A stretch of 64,000 nucleotides of DNA, from contig CM068382.1 in the NCBI GenBank assembly GCA_034770075.1, positions 89,981,192 to 90,045,191 on the forward strand, in the 5' to 3' direction. Under the pieces are notes generated by a model. That model saw only the letters and a list, made by a program, of their open reading frames with translations, was not told where the DNA came from and did not search any database. The DNA comes from Aralia elata (Eukaryota > Streptophyta > Magnoliopsida > Apiales > Araliaceae). The position numbers were made by a program, and so were the translations under genes. Of the stretch, positions 58,301 through 64,000 are shown in pieces (within the stretch, counting starts at the first letter, position 1; each line of letters starts with the position of its first letter).

Positions 58301-58560
58301 TGTAAGTGTCTGTAGTCCACACATATCTTTAAAGAGAAGGAATCCACACACACACACACACACACATAAGCATACATCATATAAAATGTTATAATTGTCA
58401 TGAATATGGACATGTTGCTGCCTTGTGTTATTATGATTATTATTCTGTTCATTATAGACCTAGAATCAAATAAGTTTGGGTCCCAAAAGGAAATAATAAA
58501 TCAGGACCCAAGCAAATCTAGGTACCAAAGTAAAATTTAATTTTTATTACAGGAAAAGAA
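58301..58560. other. Gag-protease junction with (CA)n microsatellite
   Basis: CA repeat at 58346-58367, then a second worn knuckle-like stretch (CHEYGHVAALC at about 58395) that fits the CCHC motif HxCHNCGxxGH of the element. Confidence 0.5.
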
Positions 58561-61500
58561 TTCCACTAGCTCGATCTGGTATCTTAATAGTGGATGCTCG
58601 AGACACATGACTGAAAATAAGGCTCTTTTGCCGAACTTCAAAAAAAAGATGGTCCTGTAGTTATCTTTATAGACAACAACTCTAGAAAGACTCGAGGATA
58701 TGACTCTATTGGAAATGGTGCAGTATCCTTAAGCAAAGTGGCATTCGTTGAAGGCTTAAAGTATAATCTCCTAAGCATCAGCCAACTATACGATAAAGGA
58801 CATCAAATGATCTTCCTCAACAACAAGTGTCAAGTCAGAGACCTAGAATCGAATTCGTTGAAGCTGACTAGAACTAGAAAAGGCAATGTATATGTGGTGA
58901 ATCTTGCAGAATTGAGTTCAATTGAAACTGTCTGCTTCTTTGCTAAAGCATCAGAAGACATCAACTGGTTGTGGTATCGAAGATTATCTCATTTGAACTT
59001 CAAAAACATGTCAAAGCTTGCCTCCAAAGATTTAGTTTCAAGCTTACCAAAGCTCAATTTTGTAAAGGAAAAGCCTTGCAATGCCTATTAGCTAGGAAAC
59101 CAAACAAGAGTCTCATTCAAAAGTAAGACAGTCAACTCCAATGATAGGCCTCTATAACTACTTCATATGGATCTCTTCGGGCCTATCCCAACTGTCAGCC
59201 TTGGAAGATAAAGATATTCACTAGTTATAATAGATGACTATACCAAATTTACATGGGTATTCTTCTTGAGCTCTAACAATGAGACCAGCTCTCAATTGAT
59301 CAAATTCTTCAAGCTGGTCGAGAATGAAATGGGCGAGAAGATCAAGGCTATAAGGAGTGATTATGGAATCGAATTTGACTTCTCTGAGGTGGACAAGTTC
59401 TATGAAGATAATGGCATCAATCATAATTTTTTAGCTCCAAGAACTCCACAACAAAATAGAGTAGTTGAAAGGAAGAACCAAACTCTCATAGAGGCAAGAA
59501 GGGCTCTTCTAGCTGCAGTTCGTCTACCTGAATACTTCTAGGTTGAAGCTGTCAATACTATCTGTTATACTCAAAATTGATCGCTCATTCACTCCATATT
59601 CAAGAAAATGCCCTACGAATTGTGGAAAGGAAGGAAGCCTAACACAAGTTATTTTCATGTATTTGGCTGTGCGTGCTATATCCTTAACAACGACAAGAGA
59701 TATTTAACTAAGTTTCAACCCAAGTCAGAAGAAAGAATCTTTCTTGGATATTCTGTAGATAGTAAAGCTTACAGTGTATTCAACGAGAAATCGTTGAGTG
59801 TTAAAGTATTAATCCATGCCACCTTCGATAAATCTGACTTAGGGGAGCCAAAAAAAGTCATGTCTTTCGATGAGATCGTAGAACATGATCCAGCATGTAT
59901 AAAATAGGAGAACCCTACGATTAAAGACTCGGAAGTCATAGAGTCAAAACTAACGATCGTAGTGCTAGAGCAAGAGATCGTAGAGTCTATAGTTCTTGAG
60001 ATAGAGACTCTACGAATTAAAGATTCTACTAAACAAGAGCCAGAGCTTGAAGAACTCAGACAAGAAGGCACAAGGACTGATGTTCTAACTGGAAGTAAGT
60101 GGGCAAGAGATCATACCCAAGACTTGATTATTAGGGATCCCGATATAAGTATTAGGACTAGGTTTGCAACTCAGAACGAATGCTTCTTCCTAAGCTTTCT
60201 CTCTCAAATGGAGCCTAAAAAGATGAAGAAGCCTCAGAAGATTCAAGTTAGATCAAAGTTATGCAAGAAGAGCTGAATTAGTTTGAAAGAAGAAGAGTTT
60301 AGAGGTTAGTCTAAAGACCTAAAAATTATCCAGTCATCGACACCGAATGGGTATTCAGAAATAAGATGGATGAAGAATGGGTGATCACAAGGAATAAGGC
60401 AAGATTGGAGGCCAAAGGATATTCTCAGGAAGAAAGAATCGATTATGATGAGACCTTTGCCCCTATTGCAAGATTGGAAGCCATCAGAATATTCCTTATA
60501 TATGCTGCCCATATGAAGTTCAAGGCTTTTCAGATGGATGTCAAAAGTGCTTTTCTGAATGGAGAACCTCAGGAAGAGGTTTATGTCGAACAACCTCCAG
60601 GTTTTGTCAATCTAACTTATTCTAATTATGTTTATAGATTAGATAAGGCTTTATATGGATTAAAACAAGCACCTAGGGCATGATATAAAATTTTAATTAA
60701 TTTTCTTATTAAAAAGGATTCAATAGAGGTATGGTAGATATAACTTTATTTCTTAGGAAGTATAAGGATAAAATATTGTTAGTACAAATCTATGTATGAT
60801 ATTATATTTGGTTCTACTGATGAGAAGTTATGTGAGAGATTTGCCAAGCTTATACAGAGCAAGTTCGAGATGAGCATGATGCGTGAGCTAAACTTCTTCC
60901 TTGGACTACAAGTGAAGTAGATGGATGAAGGAATATTCATCAACCAAACCAAGTATATTAAAGGATTACTCAAGAAGTATGATATGGAATCAGCCACTAC
61001 CATGAAGACTCCAATAGCATCTGCAACCAAGCTTGATGAAGATGAGCAAGGTAAAAGTATTGATATTACTCAATACAAAAGTATGATCGGATCTCTCCTC
61101 TACTTAATTGCTAGTAAACTAGATATCATGTTTACTACTTGTATTTGTGTTAGATTTCAAGATAATCCTATGGAATCGGATTTAATAACTGTTAAAAGAA
61201 TATTTAGATATTTTAAGCGCACTCCATATTTGGGACTGTGGTATCCCAATGAGTCACCCTTTGATTTAATAGGGTATTCAGATGTTGATTTTGCAGGATG
61301 CAAAATAAACAGAAAAAGCACTAGTGGTACATGTCAATTGCTTGGGAACAGACTAGTCTCATGATTCAGCAAGAAGTAAAACTGTAGAAACTGAGTATAT
61401 TGCTGCTAATAACTGATGTGCTCAATTAATTCTTTAGATGAAGAATCAGCTAGCTGACTATGGGTTTAAGTTTAAATCTATTCCTATATGTTGTGATAAT

Positions 61501-61722
61501 ACTAGTACTATTGCTATCACTCATAATCCTGTAATGCATTCTAGGACTAAACATATAGACATCAGATACCATTTTATTAGAGATCATGTTCAAAATGGAA
61601 ATATATCTTTGCATTTCATCTCTACTAAAAATCAACTAGCTGATGTTTTTACCAAACCATTAAACGAATCCAGATTTAATAAGTTAATAAGTGAATTAGG
61701 AATGTTAAATTTACAGCCTTAA
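58560..61722 (+). pseudogene. Sirevirus pol: protease, integrase, RT, RNase H
   Basis: Protease reads WYLNSGCSRHMTENKALLP, with the catalytic Asp changed to Asn. Then VEGLKYNLLSISQLYDKGHQ, WLWYRRLSHLNFKNMSKLAS and the integrase LLHMDLFGPIP, IIDDYTKFTWVFFL, IRSDYGIEF, RTPQQNRVVERKNQTL. FHVFGCACYILNNDKRYLTK and a long linker follow. RT: ARLEAKGYSQEERIDYDETF, FQMDVKSAFLNG, YGLKQAPRA. The YVDD site (about 60790) is destroyed by a short deletion. RNase H: IGYSDVDFAGCKINRKSTSG, ICCDNTSTIAITHNPVMHSR, LADVFTKPL. Stops at 59089, 59539, 59905, 60681, 60918 and 61362. Confidence 0.93.
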
Positions 61723-62320
61723 TATTATACTCTGGAGAAAACTAACTTTGCAGGAAGAAATCGTAGAACAGACAAGTAAAGCAAAGTTCGTAGAGTGCTT
61801 CGCAGAGTGAAGAACTTCGTAGAGTACTTCGCAGAGTGAAGAAGTTCGTAGAGTGCTTCGCAAAGTGAAAAAGTTCGTAGAATGCTTCGCAGAGTGGAGA
61901 GGTATCGTAGAGTAAAAATGACTTATAAAAGGAAGCTCTACGATATCTGTCATATCATTGAGAAGATAAGGAGAAGTTACAGCGCGTGCACAATAAATCC
62001 AGATCAAGCGAGTGAGACGAAGAAATAACTACCTAATAATTGTAAATGACAGTTAAGACGTAACGTGTGTCCAATAACCGCTCAAAACGTGTCTCATTCA
62101 GCCGAAATAGAGGGAAGTACATTTATATATTTCAAAATTTTAATTTGATATCTCCTATTCATCTAATCTAAACTTTCTAGCATTTAAATTCTCCCTCTCT
62201 CTCTTAAGCCCTAGTTTTCTAAAATTTTACAAACTTAGACAAACTTTGTTCTTTTCTAGCTCAAATTAACACCGCTAAAGATTTTAACCTACCAAGTTAT
62301 CTCCAAAAATTAACTTTGCT
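61723..62320. other. Sirevirus spacer between pol and the env-like ORF
   Basis: Carries the 29-bp repeats and two further TCGTAGAG/CTCTACGA words, then AT-rich sequence with no gene. Confidence 0.6.
61784..61915 (+). repeat. 29-bp tandem repeat, about 4.5 units
   Basis: Unit AAGTTCGTAGAGTGCTTCGC plus AGAGTGAAG. Two related halves (CGTAGAGTG / CGCAGAGTG) lie in each unit. Confidence 0.9.
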
Positions 62321-62985
62321 TTGAGGAATTTGAAGGAGTAGATGCTCAATTTCAAGCAGTGTTATCCCTCGTTCAAAAGGCGGGATTTTATGAAGCACTG
62401 AGCACAAACTCAAGGATCTTCACTAAAAGGGTTGAAGAGTTTTATCTTAATGGCTCCTGTGCAGATGGGGTCAGTGTCACAAGGGGGAAGGATGTCAAGC
62501 TCACCTATGAAGTGACGGAGATGAACCACCTTATTGGGTTCATCAATGAAGGAGTCTCTACATTTGAAGAGGTAGATGTGAAGGTTGAATTGGAGCTCAT
62601 GAGGTACAAAAAGAATCCAAAGCTCAAGGGAATGAAAAGAATGAGTTCTCCCCAGAACTACGAGTTCCTTGTCGACATCATCAGAAAATGCATTCTCTAC
62701 AAGGACTCTGCCCACGATTCTGTTAGCGAACTCTAGCTGAAGATCATGTCAACTATTGTGATGGGAAGATAAATCAATTTTAGAGCAGTTTTGATGGACT
62801 GGATCTTTAAATGGTTCAATGATGTTGAGAAGAAGAACGCAACAAATAAGCCTCTTCCAAAAATATTCTATAAAAAGCTTATCAGCATCATCCTAAAGAA
62901 GAGGCTAAAGAATCGCCTTAAGGACCAGGAGGGAGATGTTCTGAATGTTAATAAAAAGATAACGAAAAAGCTCTTCAACAACTAG
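62321..62985 (+). pseudogene. Env-like (plant transposon protein domain) ORF of the Sirevirus
   Basis: One frame from about 62323 reads EEFEGVDAQFQAVLSLVQKA, RVEEFYLNGSCADGVSV and DVKLTYEVTEMNHLIGFINE. A TAG at 62734 and a stop at 62770 interrupt it; it resumes with MDWIFKWFNDVEKK, PLPKIFYKKLISIILKKRL. The pattern (..FY.nl....vrGk.v.....iN..lG) is that of the domain found downstream of pol in Sireviruses. Its function is unknown and I see no clear membrane segment. Confidence 0.7.
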
Positions 62986-64000
62986 AAGAGAAACCTAGTT
63001 GAGATTTTGCTGTCAAAGCAGTCTGAGGGAGTGAAAGGACCCTCAGTGAAGTCCAAAAGCCTGCTAAGACCAAGGCGAAGAGGAAGATTGTCGAGATTGA
63101 GGAAGAAACCTCTAGGGGCTCAGCAGCTTCTGAAATTCCGAAGGCATTGGCTTCAACTGCTGAGAAGCCTCCTCAGAAGAAAATGAAGAAGAAGGAAGAA
63201 GGAAGAAAAAAATTTCTAAGGACTCTTAAGACGAATCAAATGTTCCTAAGACGAAGGATGATACTGTCTCAAACAAAAGGGTTGGAAAGATAAGAGATTA
63301 AGGAAGACCAATGTTCAGCCTCCTCCTAAGACCACTCGAGAACAGGCTGAGGAGTTCTATGAAGAGATTGACAGATATGATGTTGAGGCTGCTGCCAAAG
63401 AAGGTCTATCCCTTGTTGAATAGGATAGGAAATAGGTAAAGAAGGGAAGATCGATCTACTAAGAAGGCAGAATTCATCAGAATCATTTCAGTAGAAGATT
63501 CTGTATCTACTGAGTCGATCGTAAAGCCTTACAACACTCCAATTGTAGAGCCTTTTAGCTCTCTAATCGTAGAGCCTAAAAATGTAACAGATGATGATGA
63601 GATGGTTGGGAAGGCTTCTGAGCCCGAGCCAATGAATGTTGAAGAGACGGCTGAGATGGTTGATATGTCAGAGTCACATCAAGAGGATGAAGAGACGGTT
63701 GTGAAGGTATCTAATCCTGAGTCAAAGAAGAGGAAATTAATAAAAGAGTCTGAGAAGAACCTGAAGAAAGGCTCAGACTAAGAGAAGAAGCTGAAGAAAG
63801 GCTCAAACTCAGAGAAGAAGAAGAAGAAGAAGACCCTAGAACAGGCCAAATCAGTTGAAGCTACTTCTAAGGGGGAGACGCCAATTCCAATTCCAATTCC
63901 AAGCTCTTCCGATGATTCCTTGGAGCTCACAAGGATTATTAAATTATTGTAGAGGACATCGGAAGAAAGCCAAGTCAAACTGCTTCTGATCCTGTAGATG
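62986..64000 (+). pseudogene. Charged tail of the env-like ORF, frames broken, cut by window end
   Basis: Lys/Glu/Ser-rich codons in changing frames (KAKRKIVEIEEETSRG-like at 63080, SEKKKKKKTLEQAKSVEATS at 63812), with a low-complexity PIPIPIPSSS at about 63880. TCGTA(G/A)AG words occur at 63520, 63545 and 63574. Probably the disordered C-terminal part of the same ORF. Confidence 0.5.

Larger units (their letters stand above)
53808..64000 (+). mobile_element. Sirevirus-type copia retrotransposon, 3' end outside the window
   Basis: 5' LTR, tRNA-iMet primer site, a long gag, copia pol (protease-integrase-RT-RNase H) and an extra downstream ORF of env-like type, in that order, are diagnostic of Sireviruses. 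Gag is interrupted by a solo LTR. Many stops and frameshifts make it non-coding. Confidence 0.88.

Overview
The window is nuclear DNA of a flowering plant, almost certainly a eudicot. It is AT-rich and packed with LTR retrotransposons of both superfamilies, a FAR1-type MULE, CACTA ends, Stowaway-like MITEs and tRNA-derived fragments. It holds one intact gene of plant-only type: a fasciclin-like arabinogalactan protein of the FLA4/SOS5 kind. I cannot name the species.

Layout. (1) 1-9901: a Tat/Ogre-type Ty3/gypsy element, cut at its 5' LTR by the window edge. Its coding remnants are rearranged. It carries three tandem arrays, one of them split by a 978-bp CACTA element with an AAC target duplication. 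(2) 9902-12778: AT-rich spacer with a SINE-like fragment. (3) 12779-17819: a MULE with long inverted repeats. A FAR1-like transposase pseudogene and a GRF zinc-finger/coiled-coil/membrane-tail gene are read convergently from the two ends, as in maize MuDR. (4) 18422-24710: a Ty1/copia element on the minus strand with both LTRs, PPT, gag and pol. (5) 26145-27386: the FLA4-like gene, in a spacer with MITEs. (6) 30118-46110: a nest of three copia fragments (A plus, B minus, C plus), invaded by three gypsy-like LTR sequences, two with perfect 5-bp target duplications (TATAC, ACCAT). (7) 46261-53807: two broken DUF295 (KIB/F-box type) fragments. Between them lies an inverted-repeat element that has captured a histone H2A.W-like gene with its intron; a solo LTR (duplication GCTTT) later split it. 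(8) 53808-64000: a Sirevirus-type copia element with a near-palindromic LTR, gag (split by a solo LTR, duplication CTAGC), pol and an env-like ORF, running off the right edge.

The FLA4-like protein is the only gene expected to serve the plant: a GPI-anchored cell-wall glycoprotein. The rest records repeated insertion, LTR-LTR recombination and decay. Many stops in the copia elements look like C-to-T changes at CAG, CAA or TGG codons, as expected from deamination of methylated cytosine.

The points most worth a second look are the two-gene MULE with a GRF-type partner gene, the H2A.W capture, the scrambled Tat element and the palindromic, TCGTAGAG-studded Sirevirus. All family calls rest on motifs read by eye; no searches were run.
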